Positions 41,659 to 57,100 of a DNA stretch of 64,000 nucleotides are shown here, piece by piece (position 1 is the first letter of the stretch; each line of letters begins with the position of its first letter). The notes under the pieces were generated by a model that saw only the letters and a program-made list of their open reading frames with translations, had not been told where the DNA came from and ran no database searches. The position numbers and the translations under genes are program-made. The DNA is from Muricea muricata (lineage: Eukaryota; Cnidaria; Anthozoa; Malacalcyonacea; Plexauridae), in contig OY979725.1 in the NCBI GenBank assembly GCA_963855995.1, forward strand, positions 12,752,383-12,816,382, read 5' to 3'.

Positions 41659-44600
41659 AGAAACTTAAAATTAAAACTATAAATGCTGCAAGCCAGTAGC
41701 CACTCAGTCTCTTTCGTTCGCACGACGACAAGTCTGATTGTACTTACTAATTATTGCAAGTTTTGAGTGTTTGTGAAGAGAGAGAGAGAGAGAGAGAGAA
41801 GTTTCACTTAAACAAGCATTACTGTTGTGAAAATAGGGAAAGGGCTTCATAAACAGGCATTACTTGATATTCTACAGGATGAAATTTGAACTGACAAAAT
41901 ACATCAACAAGAGTGTAAGCATGTGTAGTTTCTTAGGCCGCTTGGTTTATTATTATCGACACGTACGAAGCCTGGTTTTTCCGACAAAACAATCAATAAC
42001 AGTAACACTTTTGCCCATCCTTTAGTTGACATACAAGTTAAGTTATATTCGTGATGTTAAGCTTCCATGATATAAAACAGACTTCATGCAAACGTGCGCA
42101 TTGAAGGTATAATAAGCTGTAACGCCAAATATCGTCACAAATATGCAAGAACTATTTAGTGTTCGTTCAGAGAGAGCGTGTTGCCGGCAGCCAGGAAGTA
42201 GATGGTCAGTTGCTTAGAGTACTTAGTATAAACCTACATGAAAAACTAAAAATACACTTGTAAGAATTGGCATTGCGATTAAGTGCACTTTATATCTATC
42301 CATATTTATACCTGAATGGTCTAGTACCGATATCCAGATTATATAACTGTCAGTAGTGGGTACAGCACCGGACTCAAAGATACAGTGAAATACTAACGGT
42401 AATAAAGAAATAAAAGGGCACGTTTATGGCCTGGTAACTTTTATGACATGAAAAATCCAGCCAAACAAGAAATTCGAATTGATTAAAAAACAAGTTTACC
42501 TGAACGCGGAAGTTACACCGGAAGTGCTTAGGAAAGCGAGAATGGCATCATTAAAAAATAAACAGGAAACCCAACCAAACATCTCTTTTTTTATTTGTCT
42601 GACATTGTATTGACGTCATTAGCTTACTATACCGCGGATCATGAGTGGTTATAAGAATGCGTTAAACGGCGCTAGACAAAACATAGGAAAATTCACAAGC
42701 CATAACTCACAAGAACGACAGAAGGTCAGACAACAGTTTGTACGATCATAAGGGACCAGCGAGAACGAAAGTTGTCTTTATAATAAGGTACGAGTCTGTT
42801 TCAGCTTGTTTTTGACTAGTTCCGGTCGTCAGACTTTGTTAAGTGAATAACCGCAAGTAAAAATGTGGAAAGTAACATCTTTAACACGAAGAATAACATT
42901 GTGCTATAAAACTAAATGCTGTTGGGCATCGTTTCAAGATATATCAAGTTTTCTTGAACTACATTTCGAACGAGTTACGCTGTGGTTATTTACTGGCACA
43001 AAGTTACTAAACGCTAGCCAATAAACATGAATAAATTTAATCCACAACTATAATTGGCCCAAAGTTAACAAGTAGAAGTCAATAATAATTGCTGACTAAA
43101 AATGACCCACTCTTTTGTAACACAGCGAGGTGCTGGTTTTATTGAAAAAGAAACGAGTTTTCATCTGAAGTCATGCGTATGAAGCGTGGTGTCTCCTACA
43201 ATAAACAACGTTTGTTAAAAGTAAATTTAGATTGCGCTGTAGACATTAAAATATATGGGTTTCTAAGCTGTAGCTATAGGTACTAACATTAATTGAAGGC
43301 TCAGACAAGAGGGAAAGTAAGAGGTCTTGAACGCTGCGATGAAAACGTGTACATCTGTAACTCAAAAACACTACACATATTCAAGATAAAAGCCATAAAA
43401 TTATAACCATAGATTGACTATACATTCATCTATGATCAAGAAATCATTTAGTATCACAGTTCTATATGTTACAAAAGATCTGCCGCTTGACACGCTCTGT
43501 GTATTAGACAATACGTAATGTTTGTAGATAAAATGACGTAACTTTGCCACGTTATGATAGAGATCGCGTAGGATGATAAGGATAAAACTTGAGACTCGCA
43601 TTCCATGCTGTGCATGATTGTGCATGTTTTATGCATATTGTATGTACGTGTGCATACCATGTGACATGCATGTGGTTACACGGGCTTAGTGACATTCATC
43701 TTACCCCCGTGACCAACTGCGGATCAAGGATCTTACGATACCACCGTAATGCGCTAATTGAAAATACGGACATGACAAATAGGATTAGCTAATTAGACAA
43801 TGGCGCAACTATGCCAGGAGAATTATATATGCCTTTCTGGCAGCAAGCTCCTGGTTTAAAAATTTCTTCCAGTGATATTTTGTGATAACCCATACAGTAG
43901 CTGCTATATTGCCACCACATTAAACATGAAGAGAGCGAGATTGGATGTTACAGTTTTGTGTCGCTAAGCATGTTAAACACTGCACAGTGTCATGCTAAGT
44001 TTAAGTTTATACATTTGTCACACACATTTGTCTTTTTTCCCGATGCCATCGTCTGGTCTGCAAGGTCAGAGAAATTTCGTGGCATCAGTTATTGGCGGGC
44101 AATGTCAGGAAGTCAAGCAGGTCTCGTGTTCTGGCGTCGAAGGATTGCCAGGTCCTCGAAAACCACAGCCTACACGAATCCGGAGATCGGTTACAGTTCG
44201 GAATCAAAATGCTCATAATCACTTTGAAAAAATATTTTTTTGTGAAGCATATGCCATATGGAGAAAAAACATCGCGGAATATTCAGAAATTTTTTTTAAT
44301 TTTCCTCTCTACTTATCACCCTCGCACAAATTTCACATGACCGTACCAAAACCACTCGCGATCATGTGTATTTGACATGTGACCACATGTGATCTTTGAG
44401 CATGTCATTCCTTTTAAATACTCTTTAAAATAGTCAGATTTAAAAGCATGTGGGGGGAACTTAATATTGCATTAAAGTCTGCCCACTTCAAAATAGTTCA
44501 GTTTCTTGACTGCGGCTTTACTCGAAAAGAATAATTGAACGAAGCCATAATTAACGTTAATTGCGCCCTAAACGAGATATTCTTTCCTGGCTTAAACGAG

Positions 44601-47600
44601 ATATTCTTTCCTGGCTTAAACGAGATATTCTTTCCTGGCCTAATTAAGTTAAGTTAGCCAATTGGATACGATGTGTGCAGCGCTCACTCGCAGCGGTTTT
44701 TGTAATTTAGGTCAAGGTAAGACCTTCGAGTAGCCAAGTAGACCACAGCATATATCAACCGCCACAATGGGATATATCAATTAAGTCTAATTAATACCTA
44801 AAATCTATCTAATACCTAACTATCTAACGATAATTAAATTGTCTCAGATTCAAGTTGGATCGTACAGTTGAATGTTGATTGACCTTTCCCATTTTTCATC
44901 TCCGAAAGATCTTGCAATGCTTTACTCCTCAGGTCTCAGACTGTTGTGCATTCGACGTATTTCTTTCCAACACCCAGCAGTCAAGACCTGGTCCAGTTTA
45001 TACCATATTTGGATATAATCGGTGGAATCTCGGTACTTTACGTATCGTATTTCCGGCCTGCAGAAAACAAACAAACTTGTTTGCCGGAAGTTATATTTGC
45101 TTTCAGAACCTGTCAGCTTAAGACAACAAGATATCCTGATCGTGGGCAGGAGTGAATGAATAATTACAGTATGTCAACATCATTTGCATAACTTAACTTA
45201 TGTTGCAATATTTGCCTTATAATAATGACACGTCATGATTGAGATTCGACCAGGCTTACTGTCAAACTACTGAACTTGAACAATACTTTGATGAAATACT
45301 TTTCGTTCAGACTGGTATTAAAAAGTTGTTTGATTTGAAAATGCAAAGGGTTAATGCATGCCAGTATTTCTAGCGGCATTCACTGAATCAACAGACGGGC
45401 AATATCATGCATCCTTACTTTCCATGTCGAAATTCACATTATCATTACATGTGTGACCACAGAAAGAATTTCATATGGTAAATTCTAGTTTGTGTGTCTA
45501 ACGCGGAGTCACCACTCACCACAAGTAAGCGCTCGTTCAGCTTTGAAAGACTTGCTCCTTATGCATGACAAATTATTGCACAAAACCATTACAATCAGCA
45601 GTGGGTGTGGTATGAAGTGTGACAATAAAAATTAATTGCGACATTCTACTGCCCCCATCGCAAGTACCTTCAAGGGCACAAAGGGATGTTTGAGATTGCA
45701 TGGTTTTATATCCAGTAGGTCTCATCATTACACTGCACATCCACTCAACTCAAGTCTCAACTCGACTCTTGCGACGAAGATTTTATTAGGTTGTTGCGTT
45801 TTTTACCGACATTAGTGTAGCGCCTGAAGACGTTGAACGAAGACGTGGATTATTGGAAATTATCATAGCGGAGGTAGTACGCTGGGAAGCAAGACATCCT
45901 TTTCCGCGACGCCCTTGAAAATACTTGGGAGAAGTACCAGCATGTCATTGTAATTAATGAGTCACTTCATCCCACCCACACCTTCATCCTTATAGAATTG
46001 TGCTTTAACTTCACTATCCTTGCCCTCTATCATGATAAATACTTTGATGTTTCTAGCGAGATTGTCGATTAACTTGTTGCGGAGGAATTGTCTCTGTGAA
46101 AGTCGAATTCATTAACCTTGTAAATAAACAAACCGCAATCACTTCACAGTTCTTACCTACAGTGCATTCACAATAGAAATTCCTTCGCGGTAGGAAAATT
46201 AAGGAAATCGTCCATATGTCCAGGAATTGTGGTGTACACTTGAGCGGACGTTTACGGCGTCAAAACTGACATGAGTAAAATTCCAGTAACGGATACACAC
46301 CTTCACCTGCAGTTCATGTTTCACAAGAGGGATGAGATTACTTCATGTATGCTATTCTGTAATTGTTCTAGGACCATCAATAATGATCAAAATTGCAATA
46401 AAAGTTAAATGCTATAAACAACATCGATAATTCTTGTAAGGTGAAATACCAAACCCTTAAACTACTTGAGATGTTCCACAAAGATTGACCCGTCATGGCG
46501 TCTGTGGAGGGCTGAGAATGCACAAGCCATTCTGAGACGAATGGAAGTTTTAATGAAGAAGTGATGGTGCCTATATGATTCCAATTGTATCCCTACGTCA
46601 ACAGTTAAAACATTTCACAATATAACAAATTTGTTACCAAATAACGGCAGATTTTCGGTGGGCGTTAGCCTGAGTGTTGCTATCCGGTCTAGTGTAAGAT
46701 CTTCCTTGTCTGAACTGATAATATCCCGCGTTACCAGCCTTGGCAGGGCCGCCACAACCACGCATACAAATCAAATTTAACTGAAAGTTATCGTAGACAT
46801 GCCTAATAGGAAACGCATGAAAGTACAGAATAATTTCCCTGGAACCCCACCCTAATCTCTTTGCCCAGAATAGAAGGCGATCCCGCCGGAATCAAGACTC
46901 ATGCCTCTGTACGAGTATTCACAATATACAACATGGGAACTAATTTTGGAAGTCGTTTTAGATTATTTACTTCTTCAATAGATAGCGCCTTTGTTGTATC
47001 TCACAGCTAGATGAATATCACTTTCAAAAGTTTTCTATCTTGAATTATTTTCACTATTGGTCAATTATTGTGGTAGTTGTTTAAGCAAGCTTTAAGATAA
47101 TCAATTAAAACCCGTCTAGCTCTGTAGCAAATATCCCATTGTTTCACCAAGCCACTGCTTATATTAACATCCCAACCGCCCATAATAGCGCCTGCTGTGC
47201 CGAAGGTAACTGTCGAAATATCACGAAGGATTGAATTTGGTTCCCTGTCACGTTTCATCATTATCTTCCTATAACTAGACCACATCTTCCTTCTGTGCAG
47301 AAATGTCAGGCAAAACGTTTCAACGTCTAGTCTAAACCATTGTATGACTGGAAAGCTTGGTGAAATACCTGTTCAACATGGTTTTATCTTAGTAGAATAG
47401 AAAATTGACTCATAGCTTGAAGGGCAACATGGCGTTTAGAAAATGTTCCCCTTTTATATAGCTATAATCAGGCTTTTGTTTAACAAAACTAAGTTAACCA
47501 ATACAGCAGACTTTCGATGAAAAACTAAAGTCACTTATTTACTGATTTCATCGGGTGACTGATCATTTATGTAAAACATCTTGACAGTACAAAATACATG

Positions 47601-50600
47601 ACATGAATATTTTAATTTTTGTCACACTTTTTAAATAATGCTCTTGCTGTCTCGCATATTACGTGTGATTTGCACTCGGATATCCAAGTGCAAAAGTGGA
47701 AAAAAGTCCACTAGATGAAAAACGCGTCGCAAACATCGGGTGTGACACTAAGTACTCGGATATGCGAACGGTTTATTTGATTCAGCACGTAACATATTGT
47801 ATCATTAAATATTTATTGAACTGTATAATTATAGCCCATTGTCTTCTACTGCTATAAAAATAACATCCAGCCGAGCGGGGCTATTTCGAATAGCATCAGC
47901 TGTGGTTAATTTAGTTACTATAAAGGAAATAATCTGGGGATATATACAAATATATACTAGTTGCTCTGACCTATATCATATTGTATTGTTTTTGTAAACC
48001 AAAACAAACTTATCTAAAATATTGCTATATCATCATAAAGATCTGATAATGACTGGTCAACTCTAAGCTTATTCATACGTAATAAATACATATAATTAAT
48101 TCCAATACATTACCAAAAAAGGTACAAATGCGGCTAATATATCAAAACAATACTTTGACGAGATTTTTACGATATTTTTGTCTTTCATGGCCAAAACGTA
48201 GAGACAAAGGTCTTGTGTGTTGAATAGCATCAAAGATTTGTTAATTTTATATAAGTTATCTATAAATTTATTTTCTACTAAATGATCATTTAATATAATC
48301 AGTAATAATATGGAGAAAGCATATAACTTACATCGTAAAATTCGCTAAATCTCGCTAAGCTAAATGCTACACGAAACACATTTTGATAGAGTGGAATAAA
48401 CACTATAATTCAAGGTTAATCTTCGTGTTAGCCGCTACAAACACTCAATATTATCGCCATGATAAATACCAATATAAACATACTAGATCCACTTTCTTCC
48501 GTCATTGTCACTTCTCAGCCTCGTTACAGCTGATGTCAAAATAATTTATTACTTAACAGGAGAATAATACGTCTTTCTAGCTATGAATACGTCTTATCAA
48601 GTTCGCTGTGTTCAATGCCGACCATACGAGAGTAACACTAAGAGGAAACGAATTACAATATCGGTCTCGTTGAAAGCAAGTATATATAGATAACTCTTTT
48701 CATACACACGCACACAAAAGACAATGTTGCGATGCACGACTGCCATGTCCGGATGACGTCATGGTGACGTCAACGTGTCGCTTACAGGATAGCAAAATAT
48801 GTAAAATAGTTTGGAACTTCGCATACAGCTTATTGCATGTACACGCTAAGTAGGGAAAAACATGTAAGGGAACTCGGGATAATGACTGGAAAATATACTA
48901 GCATTGTTGTCAATTTGTCTCGGAAAGTAAAGAATGTTTCTTTTGGCCGGAAATTACATGCTAAGACGAACAAAAGCCGTTTAAATACTAGCGACAGCTA
49001 ATAGGCTCTCAGCTTATTTTCTACGTCATCTTATACGGAACGAAAGAATTTAGTGAACGTTATACAACAACAGTACAGCAGTACAGCTGTAAACAGTAAT
49101 ATTGGATATCAGTCAAGAGAGTTTTGAGGTCTCGCAAGAAGCGCAATCGTAAATTTAAGGTAGGATTTTGCTAGTTTCTCATGTATCACGATGCAAAAAT
49201 GGCTCTGGGCACTCCTGGTCGACTTCAGCTTTCGGCAAGACTCGGATTAAAATGACATCCGTAACAAATTTGCTTGGCGCTGTTCGGCTTGTTATCTGTT
49301 TAGCTGTGATTTTCATCACCAAACGTGAATTAAGAGCTTTGAATTGGGAAAAGTGCTCACAATTTAGCGAAACAATCTTATATAGATATATTTGTATATA
49401 TATAATAAGTATATGCTTTATATATATATATATTTGTTGTGTTTTGTATTGACACGTCGTAGTTTATATAATTTCAGTGTTTGTATGTACATCAAATATA
49501 TTCGTAATAATTCTGGCCTACATGAAATACATTTTTTTTTTCAGTCCGTGGACGTCATGTTTTTTAACCTTTGCCTTCGAGGCTTAAGTTCTAAGCTCTG
49601 CAGTCAACGAAAAAATGTCAAATATGCGTCCTTACGTAATTGCCCTAGGGGCTGGTAAATATTTGATACACTAATATACCAATAATGTTTACGTGATGAG
49701 AAAAACCCTGTCAAATAAGTTCGCATTGTTACTCAACTCATTTCTCGAAGTGCAAACACGCACGTTCACTCAGAACGAGGAAATAAAGTATAGGCCTGCT
49801 ATGAGTGTGAAAACAATAACACCAGTATTGCTCACTTGTTTCCATCATGCACGAGAGAACACAAGTACTATAACATTTAAAATATGTTTATTACTACTCA
49901 ATTATATATAAAAATATGTTCGTATAATTTAACTGCCTCTGGTGGAATATAGGGACATCAGTAATAAAACCTTCTGAAATTACATCTTCAATTAAAAGTA
50001 TCATACAAGTACTCTCTTTGCACCCCAGCCCCGCCTCTATCACCAAAGATACTTTACCAGTCTCGAACTGCGCACTTTTCCCCCGAGAGACAGAGGTCCT
50101 CCATTCGTGTATTTTTGCAATGAATTAACGACGTATTCCGTGAGATTTCATATCGGTAAGGTTAGAATACGCAGTGATTACAAATACGCGTTCGTGTGTA
50201 CGCGGAAGTAGCACGACAAAGCCGGTTAATAATGTTCTTAAAACCACTTGATCACTTTCAAATTCAAATTTTGTAACATGTATAACACCCCCTCGCTAAG
50301 CAATATTTCTTGTTTAGCGAATCGGAGACGAGTATCCCAGACAATATTAGAATCAGCAATTCTCTAGTTCTTGAAGTCGTTTTTTAAAGGCATTAAGGCC
50401 CTGATAGTGACTTTCTTGCGATTAGCGAGATTTTAATTCGGCACTAATAACCTGGTTACATACATTATTAATTCATCAGAATTCTCTCAGTTTGTGGATA
50501 AAAAAACGGCAACAAAAATCTTATAGCAAATGGAGAATCGCCGCGCACGAGCCGATTAAATTCATCCGCCTTTTCCGGCATTGGAATTCAAGGAAGGTTT

Positions 50601-50631
50601 TTCTGTATAATAATACTGGTACGTGAACTTC
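41659..50631. other. No gene seen, 41.7-50.6 kb
   Basis: Contains a (GA)n microsatellite at about 41779-41800, the 24-bp triplet at 44569-44640 and a (TA)n-rich patch near 49386-49436. The longest open frames (43992-44375, 49168-49452) show no domain, codon pattern or splice signals that would support a gene. Confidence 0.45.
44569..44640. repeat. 24-bp unit repeated three times
   Basis: Copies at 44569-44592, 44593-44616 and 44617-44640, differing only in the final base of the third copy. The unit begins taaacgagatattctttcct. Confidence 0.88.
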
Positions 50632-51152
50632 TTAAAGGGAAATGGCAACAAAAAATTTTATTGTCTCATTTGAAAGAGACTCTAAAACAATAAATAGAAG
50701 TCTATTGCAAAATTTTTATATCTGTTTTACTTCGGGAGATATGCTAAATCAACAAACTGTCCGCCATCTTGGATTAATTTTTCACCTCATTAACAATGTT
50801 TTAGTGACGTCACAACAGGGATAAGACTGTCGAAAATCCTCCTAAATACCAACCAACAATCAAATATTGTTTGAAATCTTCTCAGTCCGTGCTGAAATCC
50901 GAAATACTTGCCGTACATGCGGTTATGAGAGCATATTAACCATTGTGCCGTAAGAAAAAAAATCGCGTGATCCCAGTTGTGACGTATCGTGCATATCCAC
51001 AAATATCCAAGATGGCGGACAACTAAAGATTTCAAGTCAAAATATCTCACCAAATAAGGCAGATATAAAAATTCTGTAATAGACTTCTACATATTGTTTT
51101 GGAGTCTCTTTCAAATGAGACGATAAAAAATTTTGTTGCCATTTCCCTTTAA
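50632..51152. mobile_element. TTAA-flanked foldback MITE, 521 bp
   Basis: Outer ends ttaaagggaaatggcaacaa (50632 on) and ttgttgccatttccctttaa (to 51152) are inverted copies with TTAA at both edges. Complementarity continues inward (tttgaaagagactc / gagtctctttcaaa; gtccgccatcttgga / tccaagatggcggac). Nearly the whole element is a hairpin. Frames predicted inside are by-products. Confidence 0.85.
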
Positions 51153-54100
51153 CTACCACAATTAATAACTCACGTTAATCCATGGGTCTGTGCGGAGACG
51201 CCTTAAAATCACAATTTCTGTCTACATCAATCTTTTTATAACACAGATCGGCGATCTATAGAAATTATTAAGACAATGTAATGAGATACGATGGTTTAAA
51301 AGCTATACTCTATAATATTATGCACATTAGTATTCCTGGATAAATTTGGTACACTTCACTCGATGTTGGTTTAACATCTTTAATCCAGTAATTCAATAAT
51401 AATACTAAATAAGGCTGGACACGAACGGGACAAGTCCCATGCAAGCTGTCAGCCTGACTACTGGCGTTTACTATTAAAAAACTATTGTAATTATTACAAA
51501 CAGACATTTAAATAAATAAAATTGTAACAACAACACGTTGGGGAAATGTGATTGCCAATTAGACACATTCCACGTGATATTTTGAGACAATTTATCCTTT
51601 AGACACATGTAACTTCTGAACTCATACATTTCTAAGAGAGCGACGCTTAGTATAATTAGGGAGATTGAATCACGAAGGCGGTTCTGGGAATGATAAGGCG
51701 TGATCTCTCAAGTTATATGACATCATATCCAGGACTGCTAGATTCTATATTTGAAAAGGGCTTCGCCCATAGAGAAATAGGTTGAAAATGAGACAAGGAA
51801 TGAGATCGAAAGCATTTTATAATATATATGTTACTAAATTGATTTCTCATATAGTTATAGCCCTCTCTAATGAACAATGCTAGCCTTGAGGATGACTTGG
51901 TGGAAGCCAGATTCTCTTCCTGTGGCCACTGAGTGTCCGTGATACAAATCTGTGTTAAAACTTAAAAGACATAGCAGGCAACAAGCAAGTTCGTAAATTT
52001 TGTAACATACTTCTATACACGATATGTTCAAACACTTTGTGACATTTTTCCCTTCATGGATAAACAAAGTTATATGTGACAATTTTATAATTGGCTATAT
52101 CCAGTGTACTAGGAAATCAGTTAACGAATTTGTGATTACAAGGCGGCCACTTTAAGTGTCAAGGTCAAGGACTGACGTTTAAAACTTGAGTCTAATAACT
52201 GCAGTAAATACTTGCAAAAATTGCTTTGTTATGACGCATATTCGGATGTGGACTTAGAATTAGATCCTCTCCAACTCTGACCTACATGTACAAGCCCTGA
52301 CAAAATATGTACGTATACGTATGTCACTATCATTTATGGGATCAACGTTTGTCATCATAGGATATCAATTAATTCCACACAGAAAGAGTCATCGACATTG
52401 TTCAGGTTTCTAACTGTAACAAGTCCGGGATTCTGTGAATGTCATTCTTAGCAGCGATGCTAAACCTGCTCCTCATTAGCGACATAAACACAGGCACAAG
52501 CTAAAACAAAAGACAATACAAAGAAATGCAGTGACGTGTTCGACTAAAGTATCGATACAAGCTTCAGCATAAGACTACGAGCATAAGCGATGGTAGAACA
52601 AAGCAAATTCTTTCTGAAATGAAAAAAACTCTTTCTGCTTTCTCTTCGTAAACCTCAGAGGAAAAGCTATTCTTTGTCATGTCGGTTGGACTTACGTATT
52701 TTCAATTACGTATTTTCACTTCTCACAGGAGTATTTCTTGAAGTCGAACGTTTTAGGCAAAGTCGTTCTAGGTGACGCATTTTCTTTAGAGCATAAATTG
52801 GCTTAGCATTATATATTCTTAAATTTGACGGCGTCATAAATCTGGTGACGCAACCCATAGCACTAGATGTTAAGCTCTTTATAACTGGATTAGAAGATGT
52901 CATACAGATATCCAAGCTTTTGCTCTTCCTGGCATGAAAAACACTGATGTATTTGTATTCACCGAAGCCTTTCAATTCCTTACGGGAATACTCTGTCTTA
53001 ATGCTAGAACTAAAAATAACTGCATCTTATTGAAAGACATCACAAACTTTTTAAAGATCTTTGATAGATAAAGAACATCATTAGGAGTTAGTAATACACA
53101 CATTACATCAATTAAATTTAAAAAAAGGAAGAAAACTTGACTTGACTCGCACCCAAAAACTACATAGACTTGTCTTCGATTCGAAAATTTTCCATTAATG
53201 TTGTGGACACATGATGAGGCCACATAGATCACTTCGGTATGCCAATAACGGTAGTCGTCCAAGCGAAGAAAACGAGAGACTGTAGAGGTGTAAATGATGG
53301 TGTGCTGCGTGCATAGAGTAACTTGAGGTTTTCATCGTCACCTATTTTACATACTTCTATCTGCACTTCCTCCTTATTGTGGGTCTGAAAATTGTTCCCA
53401 TAAAACATCTGTTCTTAAGAATACGACATGATAAACAATACTAACGATCAGCGATTATAAGTTAATTCCTGAAAAAAAAACTACGGTTTCTTGAAGATTT
53501 TGTCCCATTTTCCATATATGGAAATGAGCAGCAAAACCCTCAACTATGACAAATGATGTGATGTAAAAATGCTCTTCTTTCGTCCGAAAGGACACACTGC
53601 CCTTCATGTTTATGACAGCTATATTCATACAAGTCATCAAGTTTCTTCTGCGTATAGTTTTTTGTACTGCTGAACAGTAACAAGTTCCCGTGTAGCACTC
53701 ACGTGGAGGTAATCAGCAATGACATCACAATAAATATCAGTTCCCCAAGGAAAAGGCGTAAACAGGTCTATCAAGAACGTGATCTTTCAAGATACATCAC
53801 GTCGAGTGTCTTAAATACTCAACACACTACACCGATAATAGTCAAACGAAACGAGCTGGTAAAATATGAATACGCCAATGCAAAGGTGAGCTTGTTAGAC
53901 AATTTACATCATTACCAAGAGCTGTAAGAGCTTTTTGAATTGTGTAGAGGAACATATCTACGACACTACAGGCTATTAGTTAAGAATTGATATTCTACTG
54001 TTGTTAAGCTTTGTTGAAAAACAACGAATACACTTGGGATTTGCTGCTAGCCTATACAACATATAGTGGATACGTAAAACCGACTTTACATTGATGTATT

Positions 54101-57100
54101 TAAAAACAACGGTCAATAAGCTCTAAGCATGTGAAACCTATTCAAGCTAGGCATTTTGTAAAGGATTACAACTGAATACGCCTTAACGAATACACATTGT
54201 ATCGTACATAAAGTTGATTACATTTTTTACTCAGTAAGTTATTTCATAAACATTAAAAACGTACACGTTAACGGAGGCTTTCTGTCGTACACCCTGTATG
54301 CATGTGTCGAAAAAAACACCCAAACGGAAAACATTTTTTACATCAAATAAGTTGTTTATGACAAACTTTTCGAATTAGCGAGCTTTGCGACGGGACTATG
54401 AGATTAGCACAGTACTGATACATAGCTCAGTTTGATATATACTATATAACTGGTGTGTTTATCATACCATACTGTAGTTGTTCGTCTGCTTCGTGACCCG
54501 TAGGCTCTTTATGAAAATTTCAACTGTGTTGTGCATGCTGGAAGCCATATTTCTTGCACACTGCTGAAGCGATCGATGATTGTAAACAGGTATCAAAAAG
54601 CAACAATTAATCTAATTGGTCAGTTTTGTTCCTGTTTTTCGTTTGCGTCACTTGTTTTTTATTGGAAAACGGTCAAAATAATTGTAGTACCGCATGCTTC
54701 AAGAAAGTTTGAAATAAAATCGTGCAGTTGACTCGAATAAGGATGTTCTTCATAAAAGCTTAAATATTGTGAGCGCAAGGAATGATGGGTAGGTACTTCC
54801 TTCATTACAACCGTGGACAAATTATTAACTTATTGAATCCAATACATGAAATATGTATGTCATATAGTAATTAAAAAAGATACACCAATAATAAGAATTT
54901 ACCATATTTCACCACATGGCTTTATGTAACATTTAAACTTTAGTAACAACAATGTTATACCTGATTGCAGGCTAATTCAGGCTCAACAAACTGAACAATA
55001 TTGTTGACAACATTGAACAATGTTGGCAGCAAAACATAATTGTTCAGGCCTGTTTTCATCAGCCCCGAACAGGTTGCTCATTTTTGGCTGTGTAGCTGCT
55101 ACGGTTGAATTCGTTTGTGTTTTTAATGATTTTTGAAGGGCATATATAATAAAGAGTGGAGTTCGTTAAATCGTTGCGCTTGTGAAACGTGAGATTCAAG
55201 TAAATGTTTTTCATATTAAATGAATCCCGAATGTGACTCACGGCGCGCATGCGTCAAACGATTTTGCAAGATTGCTGTCTGACAAACAAAATTCTCAACA
55301 TTTGGCTAAGCAGATTAAGCCTACTAAACTACACACACGTCAATATACAATAATAAGTGATTAAGGATCTTATAATTTACTAAAGTAAACGGATCTAGAT
55401 AATATTTTTCTCCTCTGTGATATTGAACTATAGTTTTTAACTGGTGTAACGAAAACTTATATATTTTCATAGTAAACTTTATGTACTATCGGTATAGCAA
55501 TAGGTAATAAGGGCACATATTAATAACTGTGTTTCATACACTGAAATGTCCACCTCTTTACATATTTGAATAATAACAATTGAAGCTTCATGTTGGCAGC
55601 TTGCTTGTGTTTAACAAACTAAAACTTCAAAAGAACCCATATTCAACCAGTTCATCTACATGTATTTACACATGTTTCCAAACAAGTATATGTAACTTTA
55701 TATTATGTATCCAATTACGTTATAATCCTCGCTATACATGCACGTATCACTGTTACTGTTGTTTTGTATTTTGTAACAATACTCGACGGTTTTGGAATCT
55801 CAAGTATTTCGGTAAACTAGAAGTGAACTTGACCTTTTCTAGAAAAACAAGCAAATCCGAAAATAATCAGATTCGAAGCCAGATTAAAGCGGTTTACTTC
55901 ACTAAGAAAGGGTTTTGTAGACAGCCGGAGAGGCAACACAATGTCCTCCGTTTATTTCATTGACGAAAGAAATATAGTCGTTTTGCATCGAGATGAATTC
56001 ACATTCCACTGAACTCTTTGTGAAACTGGAACAGTTACTCAATAAAATTGGTGACGGCATAGTTAATAGAAGAAATGGTTTGAAAACTCATTAGAATAAG
56101 GATATTACTCATTATCTATGTTGATCAATCTTTATGAAAATATGGTCCTTCATCAACACGTGTGTATTGTGCTTTTGCCAAATCCACGAATAGCAGTTGA
56201 TGAATTGCCAAATTGTTCATGTCGCGGATGACCAACTTTCCTAGAACGTTGGCATTGGTAAGCTAAGCGATAATACACCAGAACAAAAACGACTTGATAA
56301 TGATAATGACTTGTATTGTAATTCTCACGAGTTTCCAAACCATCTCTTGGATTGAGTATGGATTGGCTGATATTTCGTGTTACATTCAGCGACTATAATT
56401 ATCAGATCACTTACTCTCAAGATTTCTTAACTTCAAGTTCTTTAGTACTCGTTATTAAATCTTATATCTATATATTCATGTCTCCTTTATGATTATCATA
56501 TTGGGCACTGATCTCGTACGATCTCGTCACATGAAAGTAGTACTGAAACGCTTTATATAGGATGCTGTTAATGACGTTCATAACCTGAGAGTCTAAAAGC
56601 GAACAGTTCTACGCTTAGATTTAGAGAAAACGCTTGGTGTTGTACTAGTATTGCTGCATAGCTATAATGTATAATGACAATACTGTTTGTTTTGATGCCT
56701 TGAAATATTTCTACTTCACCATGGCAACGCTAATGATGTGTAAATATCCGAATCAACCGAATACATATATTACAAATGCTATGGGCAAGGAATATACGCT
56801 TTCAATTAATACCGCTAAAAACACACTAATTGTAAGCTATTGAAAGTAACTAAAGTTTGCGTGGGTAAAAGCAAATCCTTCGGAAATAGCTACAAACGAC
56901 CTCCCACATGTTCCATATCTCGGAAACGCACCAAAATACCCGAAATACCTCACCCTTTGTTTTCCCATTGTCAAAACAATACAAGAGTAATTGTGTATGT
57001 CGTGACCTTATCATTAGAAAGTAACGATTCGCTACAACGCACTTCTGTTGTGAAAGTGACATTACGAGGAAGTTTCTGGAAAAGGCTAAAAAATTTATGA

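Noticed and set aside
43992-44375. 127-aa plus-strand frame
   Set aside because: No recognisable domain, overlapping frames in the other two phases, and no splice or promoter support.
49168-49658. Plus-strand frames rich in Ile and Tyr
   Set aside because: Their length is inflated by a (TA)n-rich tract; no domain.
50642-51053. Two open frames on opposite strands
   Set aside because: By-products of the palindromic TTAA element; no transposase signature.
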